In this document: positions 39,001 to 51,139 of the stretch, one piece after another
Layout: each line of letters begins with the position of its first letter
Numbering within the stretch: the stretch's first letter is position 1
Source: Odontesthes bonariensis
Taxonomy: Eukaryota; Chordata; Actinopteri; Atheriniformes; Atherinopsidae
Length of the DNA: 64,000 nucleotides
Reading direction: 5' to 3'
Assembly (NCBI RefSeq): GCF_027942865.1
Contig: NC_134510.1
Location: 24,917,209-24,981,208 of the forward strand
Translations under genes and position numbers: made by a program
Notes under the pieces: generated by a model
The model's input: only the letters and a program-made list of their open reading frames with translations
Told to the model about the DNA's origin: nothing
Database searches by the model: none

Positions 39001-42000
39001 GGTGAGGTTGCAGCACTAAACAGAGGAAGAAAAACAGTGGTGCAATCATTAAGAGCAAAGTATCTTCACCATCACGTTCTTTTTTAAATCACATGAAGTT
39101 GTAATGCGTATTGTATGAACTGTTACTGAGGAGATTGGGGAATTCGTTAAAGTTCTTACATTTCTAAGAGATGCTATGGGACAATTATACAAGATAAAAC
39201 CAAAGGAAAGGTCAGCCGAACGTCACAATGTGATTTAAAAAACCTACGAGAAGACCTACCTGCATGTCTGATGCGGCTCAGGTAGTTGAGGATGCTGTTA
39301 AATGCTGGGTTTGTCTCTTCACCTGTCTGAGAAACCAAAACTCAGACTTAAAACCGATTAAAACACTAAAACTAGAAAAAAGATTGCTCCTCTTTTTGTT
39401 TAATAATTGTTGGTGGTGTGATTTGTGTCATTACCACAATGAGAATTCCTAAAACAGCCAAACCGTCTCTCTGTGCCATCGCTGTGGACATGTTGGGGTA
39501 CAGCTCAGAGTTGTAGTGCACCACATGGAGCTAGATGGAGGAGAAGCACACTGATGAGTAAAAGAGAGAAGAAAAAGGACTTGTGTCGTTCCCCCCTCAC
39601 ATACCCTTTTGCTCAATGTTAAAAACAGGGAAAAAAGACTGCACTTAAAATATTTAATCATCTACTTTAATCTGAACACCACTCATATTCAGTCATGTGA
39701 AAAAATAGAGAACACATTATTTTCATTCTAAAGTTTTTCATAACAGGACATCAAATAATCTGGTTCTTGACAACTTTTAAAATACAACCTCAGATGAACA
39801 ACACATTCTACAGTGCACTCTGCCCTTATCAGACATCAGCAATATTCTTAGGGAAGCAATTGTTGCTGCCCATCAATCTGGGAAGGGGTATAAAGCCATT
39901 TCCAAACAATCTGAACTGCATCGTACAGTCGTCCCAGCAAGTTTACTTCAACGTCAGACCATGCAATGCTCAGAGAGAATGCAAGACACCCAAGTGCTTC
40001 ATCTCGAACTCTACGGACCTCAGTTGGCATGTTAAATGTTAAAGTTCATGACAGTCCAATTAGAAAAAGACTGAACAAGTATGGCTTGTTTGGAGGGGTT
40101 TGCAATGTTGCATCCACATACGAGACCAAAACAGAGATGTTTGGTGAAAACGCACAGTTTATCACCAGACTCGTCCCTTATACCAACTGTCAACCACGGT
40201 AATGGAGTGGTGATGATTTGGGGTTTGTTTCACAGCTCAAGACCTGGAAACTTTGCAGTCATAGAATGGACCATGAACTTATCGGTATACAAAACTACCC
40301 ATAAGTCAAATGTGAGGTGTGGCTGAGACTGAGTCATCAACGGGACAATGATGCCAAACACAGCAGCAAATCTACAACAGAATGGCTGAAAAAGAAAAAA
40401 AAACGACCCAGTCAAAGTCCAGAGCTCAACCTGATTAAAATGCTGTGGTGCGACCTTAAAAGAGCTGTGCATGAACAAATTCTTGTAACCTCTGAATGAA
40501 CTGAAGCAACACTAAAAGAATTCTTTCATGACGTGAGAGACGGATTACATCATAGAGAAATTCATTTTTTTAAATGACTGCTGCTAAAGGGGGATCAAAA
40601 AGTTGTTGAATCACAGGGCATACTTTGCTCTTTGCTTTGCTCACTTTTTTTTCACATGACTACATATTTGATTCTTTAGTATCCGTTTTTGTCTTCTTCC
40701 TCTCGTTTGAATCAGCTGTCTCAACTGAATCCTTGCACCACTCTCACTCAAGCCACTCATCCCTGAAAGGAATGGTCTGTTGGGACACCTGTACAGTGAC
40801 AGATGGGCAGGAACTGCTGAGGCAGCTTATCTTCTCTCTGCACGTTACTCATTCCCCAATTTGTCCTCTTCCATTCTTTGCTAGTGTTTTTTCCTTCTTC
40901 TCTTGATGTTTCTGTTTATTTTTCAATCGTCATCATAGTTTCTTGCCTTTTGTTCTTCCCACTCTCAGTCTACACTGAATGATATGACTTGAATGCTGCT
41001 ATTTCCGGCCCTATAATATCCTAAATCAGAGCTAATTTAACAGAATTTGTGTAAAAGACAGAGAGAGGAAGCAAGCATGAGGGGGAGGAGCTAGAGCAGC
41101 TCCCGAGAGGTGAAACACTTTACAGCTATCTCATCCTGTCTGAGTGCTCAGTTACTGATCATAGAAATCTTATACAATGACAAATAGAAGGCCTAGAATA
41201 CATAATTGTTTTAATTAATGTATAGTCTGACATTATTTTCTTAAAACTTAAAACTAAACTGAAAGCCTGACATTCATTATCTCGCCGAAGCAAAAATAAT
41301 GTTGTTGTTTTCTTTTAGATAATTTACAACCTTTTGAGAGCCAAAGAAAAACAACAAGTCATCTAAGTTAAGCAGAAAGCACCAAATAAATGTCACATCA
41401 TCCCCCAGTCTTTTAATTTGTTAACTAATTGTTCAGCTTTTGAGGTCATCACTCTTTAGATTTCTTAAAAGTATTTCTTAAACCAAAGAGTTTATTAAAT
41501 GTTACTAAAGAAAAAGGATAAAGATTGAATTTGGTAAGGAATATTTCTGTGATTTCATACACATTTTGTGTTTGGTCAAAAAAGTATCTACTATTTGTGC
41601 TACACATACATTTACACTTTTATATCCATGTAATTGTAGCGCTCTAGAAATTCTTTTTAATGTGTGTCTTCTAAAATGAAATATTACACTGCTAAAAATT
41701 TCTAGTGTGAATATAATGGTTCAATTAAAGCTCATTTACTTCATAACTAACTATCCAAATAAACTTTTAGTGTCCGTGCTTTTCCTTGAACTCTTTGATG
41801 ATTCGGAAGCTGATAATTAACTGATACATCCCGCACTGACTGTGTTTATGCTGTGCTGTCACTTTGTTCCACTCATGTGAGGTAAAAGATGGTTTACAAC
41901 CAGGTTTATTTCGCAATACCTCTGCATCTGCACTCAGTCCATTGATGGTGTGTTCACTGCCCACGTGACCCAGACCGCCAGGGCCCCAATGAAGGTGCAG

Positions 42001-45000
42001 TTGAACGGCTGAAAACAGCCACGGCAGTCCCCCCAGTCCCATCCACTCTGGCAGCTTAATGACCGCTGATGAAGAGAAAAATTAAATCAATCAGAAGTAT
42101 TCTGTAGCATGTCATGAGTAAAAATGTTTTATCCAGAAAGTGGATACAAAATGACCAAAAAATTCAACTTATCTCTTAGCGGGTTGTAAAAGTCTGCTGC
42201 CAGGTTACATTTGAGTGCAGTATAAGCAAATCGACTGAAAACACAGGCTGCTAGAACACACAGCAGCCGGTCATAAAGGGAACGGAAGATCAGCTGGCTG
42301 CCATAGTTACCTGTGTGTCCATTATTGAACAGAGTGAAGGGCTGGTTGCCGTACTGACTGTAGCCCAGCGGGGTCACTGGAATCAAACTGGGGTCATATT
42401 TAGTCTGGGTGGTTATCACATCAACAGGTGACTGGGAAGTACCACCACAGTCAGGGAAATACTCCGACCACTCAGACTGACCAACCAAGCCTTTGACAGA
42501 GAAAAGACAGAAACGGTGATGTCACCCAATCACACAGCTCACTGGCTCCCAGTTATTCACTGAAAAGCCTCCATTGATCTCTCTCTAATTGTGAGGATAA
42601 TTATCCTTCTATGTTTTATTAACATGCACAGACTCATGGCAGTAAGGTGAATAGGGCATATGAAGAATATAGTTTGAAAAGCATGCCCGCATTCAGCTGT
42701 TTATGTCCCTTTGCAATGAACCAACACAGCTGATGGTACAGGACAGATTTCAGTCTCTGACTTTGAGTTTGAGCCAAATAACAATCAAGCCAAATTATTA
42801 AACCCTTTGAGAGACACCAATAATCAGTATAAACTAAAGCCAACAAAAACGTAATATTTCACATCAAGGACACTATAACGGAAAACTAAAGTCTCAGCCA
42901 AGATAATATATTTTATAATTTAAGGCTTATTTGACTCATCTTGGTTATACGGTTGTACCCATATGTCCTGATACCTTTAGTCTCACTGCAGTTGAATTAA
43001 AATAATAAATACAATCATGCAATACCGATCTGATGAATGTGACAAATAACAGTGCAATACATCAAGATGAGTCGATATAATATTATTATTATTACTCTAT
43101 TATTCTTGATTGAGCATCTATGTAGAGAATATTCCTATATTGACAGATTTATTATAGAAAACCCCCACAGCTATCTTACATACAGATTCAATTATTGTAA
43201 CGTGCTGTCGGATTTCAAAACTAGATATAATATCAAGAGATGGCTCAAACTGATTATTCATAGCTTTATCATTTAGCTTTATATCAGAATTCTTTTATGT
43301 TGAGAATTATTGGAATCAGAGGGACAAAAACAACAAAAAGCTTTTTTTGAGGTCTTCAAGATTAGCAGATTTGCATATTTACGATGCCCGTTAACTGAAA
43401 AAGAGCCAGCACGTCAGTTATCCCTGCTGAAACACAATCTTGTTTTACTGCTCTAAATTATGACCAGATGAACATGTAAACATGTTAATGTAGTGTAATT
43501 AAAAGATAAACAGGGAAAGAAAGTGGAGAAAGCGGCTGAGGGCGATTGAGGCCTGGGTTCGCTGAACAACAGCAAAAAAAGACTAGCCTGCACAGCTGCT
43601 GTCTGACCAAAAAAAGAAGAAAAAGAAAGAGAGTGATGGGAGTCAAAGAGTCTGAATTTCAATTGCAAAAAAAAGGAATGCTGTTGAAAAAAAGCACACA
43701 ATTGGTATTTGTGTCCCCAAAAAATTCTAGTATTCACTCACATATTTCCTTACGGCACATTACAAACCATTAACACACAGCTTTCTTTATCCCACATACA
43801 CACAGTGAGAGAAGGGAGCTTTACATTAGTGATGTAAACACATGCCACCACTCTTCTCTTGCTGCTCTCAGTACCTGTAACCCCCATCTTGTCCATTTAA
43901 TCCGCTCTCTTCCAGCTAAGGCCTCACTACTCTGCCCCGTATCGCAACTCAGCTCCAAAACTGAGTCCCTTGGCTCTGCAAATTGGTTGCCATGGTGACA
44001 TCCATGGCGACCAGAGGCCGAATATTCTGACCCTTTGCACCCTCTTAACAGCACCTCTCCGAGCATGCAGCCACAGTCCTGAATGCAGCTACAAAACAAA
44101 GACACACACATGCAGGCCGCCTCTCTGAGGGGTATAATGAGGCATGCTGTTGCTCTCATTTGTGTAACAAAATGTCGTGCACAAGAAATTCCACCTGTCC
44201 TTAGAAAACAACAGCTCTGTAATCGTGAGCATCATGCGGTGCAGTGCACACACTGTGCCTCGCACACACACCCGCATTATCAAACTGCTCTGAAAGGCTC
44301 TTAAACTACTTCAACATATTACTCAACTTGTGGCTGCGATGCACAGTACACACGACTATTTATCCACTAAAATATGGCCTTAACAGATTTGTATGGACAC
44401 CAGTCGGCTCCAGGCACAGCCTCTAAAAATTGCTGTGTATTATGTATGAACTACACATCAGTGTTGCTCTCCTGAATACATGCAAAGAGATCTGTATGCC
44501 CCATTCATTCTCGCACAGTCATTGTCCACCACATAGGCAGCCAGTGTGTGTCAACAACACAATAAACACATAGGTTATTGTGCCCTGCAACAATACAACG
44601 CGCGATTTGGTATGCTTTTGCCTCATCCCGTCCCATCTCCCTCACTCTGTCCAACACACTCGTCCTTCTGCACCTGCCTCCTTCCGCCAGCGTCTCGCTC
44701 TGTCTTTTTCTATCACCCTCCATCCCTTCATCATCTCTGTGAGACTGCTGTGCTCATGCCAGCCTGCTGAACTGTAACTAATACAGACAGAGAGGGAAGG
44801 AGAGGAAAACAGAGGGGCACACGGTGGGTGAGGTATGAGGGGAAAAACACAAACCCAACCAAAGTTGCAGAAGCTCTTACGGTGGGGATTTGGGTTTATT
44901 GAGAGCAGTGAAGTGAAAGTGGAAAGACAGCATGTACAAGTCGTTTCAATCGTGTAAAGTTTCAACTTGTCGATGCCTTTGTTTTCAAATGATATGTTAG

Positions 45001-45686
45001 ACTTTAAACAGTTTGCGAACATTTTTTGGTTTTAAAATCAGCTTTCTAATTACTTCAGAACTGACTTTAGGATTTTTCTTATTGCTTATTTGTAAGGAGC
45101 TTAAAAGTTTTGCCTCCAACTATAAATTATATCCAGATTATCAACCACCCTCATGGTTTTTTCTTGTGTGGAGCTTTTGTGCTTTGTTATTACTCTATTT
45201 GACTTCAGTTTGTATTTACACGAGACTGACTCTAACTGCTCTAAAAAGGTACGTTGTAAGCTTTGACTTACCCTTATAGGTCCAAGTGATTTCCTCTAAA
45301 AAGAAAAAATAACAGATAAAAACTCTGTAAAGTCCTGTTTTGGTCAGTTTTCATTTCACATGCTCACATTGAATCTAAATTAAATTTTCTCAGAACATCA
45401 CATTCATTCGTACGATTCTCAAAAATAAGTTGTTTTTGCTTGATAAAAGTGGTACAACATTTTCTCAAGCACTGTTCTCAAATCCAGTTGTTATGGCTGG
45501 AAATTAATATTACTCTACAACTAAAGCCCCCACTGAGACACCCAAACAAAGCAAACCAAAACCACAGCCAACAAATTATCACAAGATGCCCATTTATATG
45601 TTAATTAAGACCTTACCAAGAGAAGAAGCAGCTGTTTGCTGGAAAAATGTAGGAATTAGAAGGATAAAAAGACCCAAAGAGTCCAT
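32894..45686 (-). CDS. ca14: Transmembrane carbonic anhydrase, CA14-like (11 exons)
   Basis: The exons sum to 1,089 nt, giving 362 aa, all with GT/AG borders and continuous frame. A signal peptide (1 to about 20) precedes an alpha-carbonic anhydrase domain (about 28-290), a short stalk, one membrane segment (about 300-322) and a charged cytosolic tail. The enzyme hydrates CO2 to bicarbonate at the cell surface. All catalytic features are present: zinc ligands H115 and H117 (LHLHWG) and H142 (LHVVHYN), proton-shuttle H90 (NNGHT), gate E129 and T224 (SLTTPPC). C46 and C228 match the disulfide of extracellular isozymes. N153 and N220 are in N-glycosylation sequons. CA9 and CA12 share this plan; the nearby ciart gene, also close to CA14 in human, favours ca14. 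Introns hold two Tc1 relics. Two 24-nt microexons flank the catalytic domain. Confidence 0.95.
33006..36233 (-). other. ca14: ca14 intron 10
   Basis: 3.2 kb, GTAAGG to CAG. It contains a Tc1 relic of a third family at 34,683-35,475. Confidence 0.8.
34683..35475 (+). mobile_element. Tc1-like transposon relic, family 3, internally deleted
   Basis: The left end contains GCAACATTAAAACCAC and the right end GTGGTTTTAATGTTGTAG, imperfect inverted repeats of a familiar teleost Tc1 element. Inside are 'agttcaaagtgctgacttgg', 'cctccaaattcctcagattt' and 'ctctttcagcaggataatgcc', the coding text for the catalytic blocks of its transposase. At about 790 bp it is roughly half of full length, so much of the middle is gone, and the frame is broken. 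Confidence 0.85.
36234..36318 (-). CDS. ca14: ca14 exon 10: transmembrane segment
   Basis: 85 nt. It encodes [18 protein letters not shown] then [10 protein letters not shown], a single hydrophobic helix followed by basic residues, as expected for a type I membrane protein. Acceptor gccctgcag, donor GTAAGG. Confidence 0.93.
36426..36449 (-). CDS. ca14: ca14 exon 9: 24-nt stalk microexon
   Basis: Encodes ESGRELSS between the catalytic domain and the membrane helix. Acceptor tgttttag, donor GTAAG. Phase 1 on both sides, so skipping it keeps the frame. Confidence 0.75.
37190..37316 (-). CDS. ca14: ca14 exon 8: end of catalytic domain
   Basis: 127 nt. It includes [17 protein letters not shown], the family motif that closes the carbonic anhydrase fold. 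Acceptor actccag, donor GTTCGA. Confidence 0.95.
38808..38965 (-). CDS. ca14: ca14 exon 7: catalytic threonine block
   Basis: 158 nt. It encodes [20 protein letters not shown], holding T224, T225, C228 and the N220 sequon. Acceptor gcatcag; donor GTCTGG is a weaker match than the others. Confidence 0.95.
39260..39326 (-). CDS. ca14: ca14 exon 6
   Basis: 67 nt. It encodes [22 protein letters not shown], matching the helix region after the LGILI strand in alpha carbonic anhydrases. Confidence 0.93.
39435..39530 (-). CDS. ca14: ca14 exon 5: third zinc ligand
   Basis: 96 nt, exactly 32 codons. It begins [15 protein letters not shown] and ends [12 protein letters not shown]142 is the third zinc ligand and N153 is in an N-M-S sequon. 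Donor GTAATG. Confidence 0.95.
39531..41919 (-). other. ca14: ca14 intron 4
   Basis: 2.4 kb. It contains Tc1 family-1 relic C at about 39,700-40,620. Nothing else recognised. Confidence 0.8.
39700..40620 (+). mobile_element. Tc1/mariner-like transposon relic, family 1 copy C
   Basis: The plus strand contains 'catgacagtccaattagaaa', 'ggagtggtgatgatttgggg', 'atgatgccaaacacagcagc' (the D-N-x-x-K-H-x-x block) and 'aacctgattaaaatgctgtgg' (positions about 40,430-40,450), parts of a Tc1 transposase in the order expected. Stops and shifts break it. It shares detailed text with the relics at 3.1 and 14.9 kb. Confidence 0.8.
41920..42065 (-). CDS. ca14: ca14 exon 4: first two zinc ligands
   Basis: 146 nt. 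It encodes [20 protein letters not shown] then [10 protein letters not shown] and [15 protein letters not shown]115 and H117 bind zinc and E129 is the gate residue. Donor GTATTG is non-standard at +4 but keeps the frame to exon 5. Confidence 0.95.
42311..42490 (-). CDS. ca14: ca14 exon 3: start of catalytic domain
   Basis: 180 nt. It encodes [20 protein letters not shown] and ends FNNGHT with the proton-shuttle H90. C46 is the first disulfide cysteine. Acceptor tgtcaaag, donor GTAACT. Confidence 0.95.
42491..45271 (-). other. ca14: ca14 intron 2
   Basis: 2.8 kb. It is AT-rich with an ATT-rich patch near 43,070-43,100. No exon or mobile element recognised. Confidence 0.75.
45272..45295 (-). 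CDS. ca14: ca14 exon 2: 24-nt microexon
   Basis: Encodes EITWTYK between the signal peptide and the catalytic domain, equivalent to the HWTYE text of CA14. Acceptor ttctttttag, donor GTAAGT. Phase 1 on both sides. Confidence 0.85.
45617..45686 (-). CDS. ca14: ca14 exon 1: signal peptide
   Basis: The ATG in context gcgaacATGgac opens a hydrophobic leader [20 protein letters not shown], then SSL and the first base of E24, before donor GTAAGG. It joins in frame to the microexon. Confidence 0.88.
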
Positions 45687-46785
45687 GTTCGCCCTCTATT
45701 CCCATACACAGAAATGAATTAAAGCAGACTGAGAGATGAAGAGCAAGTGAGGGAGGACAGAGTTGGGGGGGGGCGACTGGGTCCAGCGATCCCACCTGCC
45801 ACAGCTCTGTTCAACATGCTGAATCCACTCTGGCATACAGGGCTCCAGAGCAGGTCTCAGTATGAGACAGATACACAGAAAGTATGACAAGAAAAGTGAG
45901 AATGAGTGGACTGAGATGGACGGAAATCAGGGACAGAGAAGATAACACAGAGAGCCGGGCAAGTGAGGATCCATTCTCTGACGACTGTATGGAGACACTG
46001 CGGTAGAAAATAATTTCTGATACGAAGGAAAGTGAATAACGAGCAGGGGAATCAGGGTTACGTGAATCGAAATCTCATAGTTATCAGAAAAGAGGAAAAC
46101 TGGAAATATGTAACTCGTTGAAACCATTCAAAAGTAACTGATGAGAAGCCTCATCGCAGGCTGCAAGACAGATTTGAAAGCAGTTAATAGAAATGAAAAA
46201 AATAAGTGTTAACTTAACATAACTGTTACCTAAACCTTCCACTTCCCTTCTTATTCCTCAGATTTCAATCAAAGCACTGTGTCATGAAAGCAGCCACAAT
46301 CCAACAAAAAGCATTTCCATTAACACTTCATTTTTTAATGATACATAAGCCAACAAAACACCTGAAGGAGCACCACATGACACCCATACATAACCAATTA
46401 CATCTCATTAAGCTTTTCATTAAATAACTCAGTCTGTCATGATTATTGACATCATTCTGTGTTCTGCAATAAATCTAAATAATGGCATTAGCAGCCACTC
46501 ATTTCAGACACTAGGTGGAGCTCTAGGTGAATAAACTGGAAACACCTTCTGAAGCTACATACTGCAGTGAACATTTTGTGGGAGACAAGACATATAAAAA
46601 TGTCCCAGCATCGTGTTCCGGAGATTTCTGTGCAAGAGCATAAACAAGTTTTATAGGATATTAGTGGAATTAGCGGCTCACATGCTACAAACTGATGGTA
46701 ATGCTTGGTAACTAAATGAGCCAAGGCTGGGTTACGTCTTTAGATGGGTTACAATTTCAGTAGGTTAAAGGATCACGGTCTTTTT
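45687..46785. other. ca14 5'UTR/promoter and upstream sequence
   Basis: No TATA box or clear motif was found next to the ATG. Nothing else recognised. Confidence 0.35.
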
Positions 46786-46786
46786 T

Positions 46787-47090
46787 TATGCATCCGGGGG
46801 GCCTTTTAGTGTGGAGTTTGCATGTTCTCCCCGTGCATGCGCGTGATCTCTCCGGGTATTCCAGTTTCCTCCCACCGTTGAAAAATATGCGTGTTAGGCT
46901 CATTGTGTTTCTAAATTGACCCTAGGAATGAGTGTGAGTGTGCACGGTTGTTTGTTGCTTTTGTCTCTGTGTGGCCCTGTGATGGTGTGGTGAAACTTCC
47001 TGGGTGTACTCCGTCTTTTGCCCGGCTGGGATAGGCTCCAGCCCCCGAATGACCCTGATGTGGATTAAGCGGGAATAGAAAATGGACGAA
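46787..47090 (-). repeat. LINE-derived (L2-like) teleost repeat, copy 2
   Basis: The reverse complement of the repeat at 668-1,012: 'gtttgcatgttctccccgtg', 'ttcctcccacc', 'ctgggataggctccagcccc', 'tggattaagcgggaatagaa'. It is diverged from copy 1. Confidence 0.75.
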
Positions 47091-48319
47091 TCCTTTAAAA
47101 TTATTTTTAGACTACATCAGTAGTCAAGCTATTACATTATAGGATTTTGATATTTTCTGTGAGGTTAAGTGCAAACTGTTATCACATTTTCAATGTGTCC
47201 AACTTGTATTGTTTATTCTCACTTTGGATGTCTGTGCTTTAATTAGGAATGCCACAATATTTTCACTTCATAGATTTCTATGGTTTCTAAATTTGAATTC
47301 CACTTTTCCCTGGCAGAACAAAGGATTCATGATCGTGGCTGATCAAAGTACTGTTTTCTTTTTTGCATTTACTTGTTGTTGAAATATCCATTTGTCATTA
47401 TATTAAAAAAAGAACATTTGAATGTGGAATACAAAATTGGCTTTTTTGAAAACCACCTTTAGTCAGCTTGTGATCCACTTGGAAAACAGTCATTGGCTCA
47501 TGGAATCTTCTTTTCATATTTCAGATGTCTTTATCAAGAGTTACTCGAGGAAGATATATTTCCTCTCCAAAGTTTCCTCTCTTCATGTTGGTCTCCCTTT
47601 ACTCTTCTTAAGACAACTTTAGAGTTATTGTCTAACCCTTGGTTATAGCTCGTCATTGTTCATATTTGTTAATGTGAACAATCACATTTATCTTTTAAGG
47701 ATTTTATATTGCATAACATTACAAAAAAAGATTAAATGATTTTTGAATTTCTTGTTCAAGTTTATCAGGACACACAAAAACATGCATGTTAATGTCATAA
47801 ATTACACTGATACATAACCATAAAGCTCAAACCAGAGAACATTACCAGAATAATTAACGTACAGCTTGATATATAACAATTAGAAACCAATTTGGCTGCT
47901 TCTGCTTTAGGGTTCCTGGTTCCTTCAGGCTAGTTCAATGTCACAACATCATGAACAGAAATGCAACTTCTCTCTCTGTTAAGAAAAGCTGAGGTACCCG
48001 CTGTGAAAATCAATTTATGTTGGTATTATCATCTCCAGCTCTCCTCAGATCCCCAATTCGAAATGCATGGTTTCATGTCCGTCCAATGGGAACATACAGC
48101 TTTATCTTTCTCTGTGAGGATTTCATCAACTTGCATCATTCTGAGTGAGAGAATCTTTGTATGAATAATGTTTGTGGTCTGACCAAAGTCGCTCTGAGAA
48201 TTACATTTTTCTACCCTGTTTTTCTATATTTTGGACATTTTGGACATCTCTGGTAAAAAGGTTACATAAGTTGAAAGTACACTACACACAATTTCAATGA
48301 AAGATTCGTTTGATGTGAA

Positions 48320-48866
48320 CAGTGGTGGAATGTAACAGAGTATTTTTACTTCGTTACTGTACTTAAGTAAATTTTTCCGTATTTGTACTTTACTTAAGTA
48401 AAAATAATAATGCATACTTTCGACTTTTACTCCATTACATTTTGCAGCTATTATCTATACTTTCTACTCCACTACATTTCTACAATATGTGTTGTTACTC
48501 GTTACATTTTATAAATGCAGTTTCGCCATAACGTTGCCTACACAAAAATATGTTTAAACCAATCAGGTGGCTCTGTCAGCTTCAATGTTGCTTATAGTTT
48601 TTACTAACAGTGACTTCTGTAGAGGCTTAAGTATTACCAGTAGCTATACCTGCATTCTTCATCAAAATGGCCTAGACATTGAAAGACAACCAATAGCGCG
48701 AGTACTTTTACTTTTAATACTTAAAGTAAATTTAAAAGTCAGTACTTATGACTTTTACTTAAGTAGGATTTTTGATGCAGTACTTCTACTTTTACTTAAG
48801 TATATATTTTGCTGGGTATTTATACTTTTACTTAAGTACTACACTTCAGTACTTCCTCCACCACTG
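48320..48866. mobile_element. Non-autonomous hAT element with 8-bp target duplication
   Basis: 547 bp. The ends are CAGTGGTGGA and TCCACCACTG, an inverted repeat. GATGTGAA flanks both sides exactly (48,312-48,319 and 48,867-48,874), an 8-bp target-site duplication as made by hAT transposases. The interior is built from repeats of 'acttttacttaagta', a form common in teleosts. It encodes nothing. Confidence 0.93.
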
Positions 48867-49439
48867 GATGTGAACACTAGGAGGAGCCATCTCCATGTGA
48901 CACACGTTGGATTGTTTTTCAGACAGAAGAGAAGAAAAACACACGAAAACGAATGTTTCATTGTGCTGATCCGTTTCCAGTAACGTTGGAGAAAAATCAA
49001 GGACAGTCCTGGACTTGCTCCATAGAGCATGAATAATGAAACAGCGTCAGTCATTTTGATGGAAGATGGTCGTTCACAGCCTCACGATTTGATTCTGAGG
49101 TCACCAAAAATCAAATTGCATTACAAGTATTTTTTATTTTGACAAGCTGTGTGGGTAGTGTGGATTTCTCTTTAAAATCTCAGAGGCGATCCGGTCCATA
49201 GTCTTTAAATGTGAATTACATCACACTGTGGAGCCAAGGATGAACTTAAAACTTAAAACCGCAAAGGCTGCATCGCTTACTGCGTAATACGTAAAATAGG
49301 CATTATTTTACACATCTACCAAAGATTGATAGATGCGTCTTGTTATGTTTTATTAGAATTATGTTACTGTCTGCATTTACAAATTACTGGTAATAATTTG
49401 TTTGACGATTGATGAATAACCGCAACTCTGGCTGGAAAG

Positions 49440-49760
49440 CTGCGGTTTTATTTGCCCTCCACCACCTCGTGCGTCTCTCCACCATTTCCATGTCTTTTCA
49501 TACAATGTGGCGGAGCGCTCAAACGTGAAGCATCTCCCACAAATTATGCAACAGCAGTAACCTCCGCAAGCCTCCGATTGGCTACGACACGTCCCAATTA
49601 GGGGGCGCGGTTAGAATTGCGGTAAGTGCCATTGGCTGCAACTCTGCATGAGGCGTGTCCTTTATTTCATTCATAAATCCAGCAGCGGAGCTGCACGTCT
49701 TTCACGTCTGTTCGACGTGAAAAAGATTCTGCTATTGCACACTTGTCTGCCACGCAAATG
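49440..49760 (+). promoter_or_regulatory. Promoter-like GC-rich island between ca14 and ciart
   Basis: A local CpG-containing stretch with inverted CCAAT boxes GATTGGCT (49,576-49,583) and ATTGGCT (49,631-49,637), a TATA-like CATAAAT (49,672-49,678) and a strong donor GCG|GTAAGT at 49,621/49,622. No gene is recognised at it. It could start a non-coding RNA or an upstream first exon of ciart; both are guesses. Confidence 0.3.
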
Positions 49761-51139
49761 TGAGATGGAGAGAATCTCTGCAGCCTTGGCAGAAGACGGA
49801 CCTCGACTAGATTCAAATAAAATATTCGTGTTTGGCCTCTTGCTTTTAAATGATTTAGTAACATGAATCCGATCATGTTTTTCGGTGATTTAGCTATCAT
49901 AATGCACGATTAGAGAGTTTGATTCTCAATATGTTTGTGAAAAAGTTGTTCCTTCAATACAGAATCTGTCAGAGGGCTACAACAGTCAGAGAAAAACCTC
50001 GGAGAAGAGACCGAGGATTGTCATAATGAAACAGAAGAGGAGCTCGTGCTTGAAACTACACAATGCTTTAAATTCTAAAAACAACAGGGTTCGTGCTCTT
50101 CTTGCAGTGATATAGCCAGGTGCTATAGCCAATTACAGAAACAATAGAAGGAAACATGCTATATGTTGCTTCTTTGAAACAAAAACATTAGATAAATGTA
50201 AGTTATGGAGACTATCTACATTTCCTGTGGTTTAAAGGAGAGTGAAAAGCAATCTTGCGCAGACAAGAGAGCACAAAGCAGCAGTTTGTAAGTGTTTAAA
50301 GAGCTGTCCTGGTGTTCAAGTGAAATGTGATATGTTGGTCAGACTCCGTAATGAAAAGGCAGACAGTTTACGATTTAGTCATTCCAAAGGCATCTTTCTT
50401 CTCACAGATAGATACAATTTCTGTTGTGGTGTTTTTCCCTCGTGACACGTGCCAGTCAGTGCGAATGACCTTCTGCATATGCGTTTACAAGCTAAGCAGC
50501 TTGCAAGCTTTCAAAGGGAGCCAGACCTCAAGTTAAAATCTTTTTATGCCTAAGGTCACAACAGAAATATAATCAACTGCTGTAAAATTCTGAATAAACT
50601 CACATATTTATCTGAAACAAACTTTTACATTGCACTGTAACTTCAACAGAACAGATTTTATGTTATCAATGCATCATTTAGATTTCCTCTACCATCCAAC
50701 CGAGGAAAGCTTTCCTTCCTGCAATGGAACCAATTTAACATGTTTTATTTGGATCCACAGCATCGGTAAATGCCTCATTCGTACTTTTAGTCTTGTTACG
50801 ACCACCCTTATTGGATTCTTAAGCATGTCAGTACAAGGAATGGTAATGAGAAAAAGGACGAGGAGAAAAAAAAAGACCCACAGAAACAGGTGGGGGATGG
50901 AAATCAGTGGGAATGGAGATGGAAGGATGGAAAGATGGGGGTTGTCTTCAACACACATGAACTCAGAGTAGGTTCACAAGGTTCATGTGTTGCAGAGGAA
51001 TCTTGTCAGGGGGATGGTAAGCTTTTCGAACCCGGTCCCTATACTATATATACAAACAAGACTCTTTCCCTGGGTTATCTGTCACCAAAGGTTAACCTTT
51101 ATTGTGCTTTGACAGTCAAAGGGGCGTTTGGTTGTGCAT
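49761..51139. other. Intergenic sequence
   Basis: No gene or repeat recognised. Confidence 0.4.

Noticed and set aside
44083..45022. Frames of 60-126 codons in ca14 intron 2
   Set aside because: Mutually overlapping on both strands, with no similarity to a known protein.
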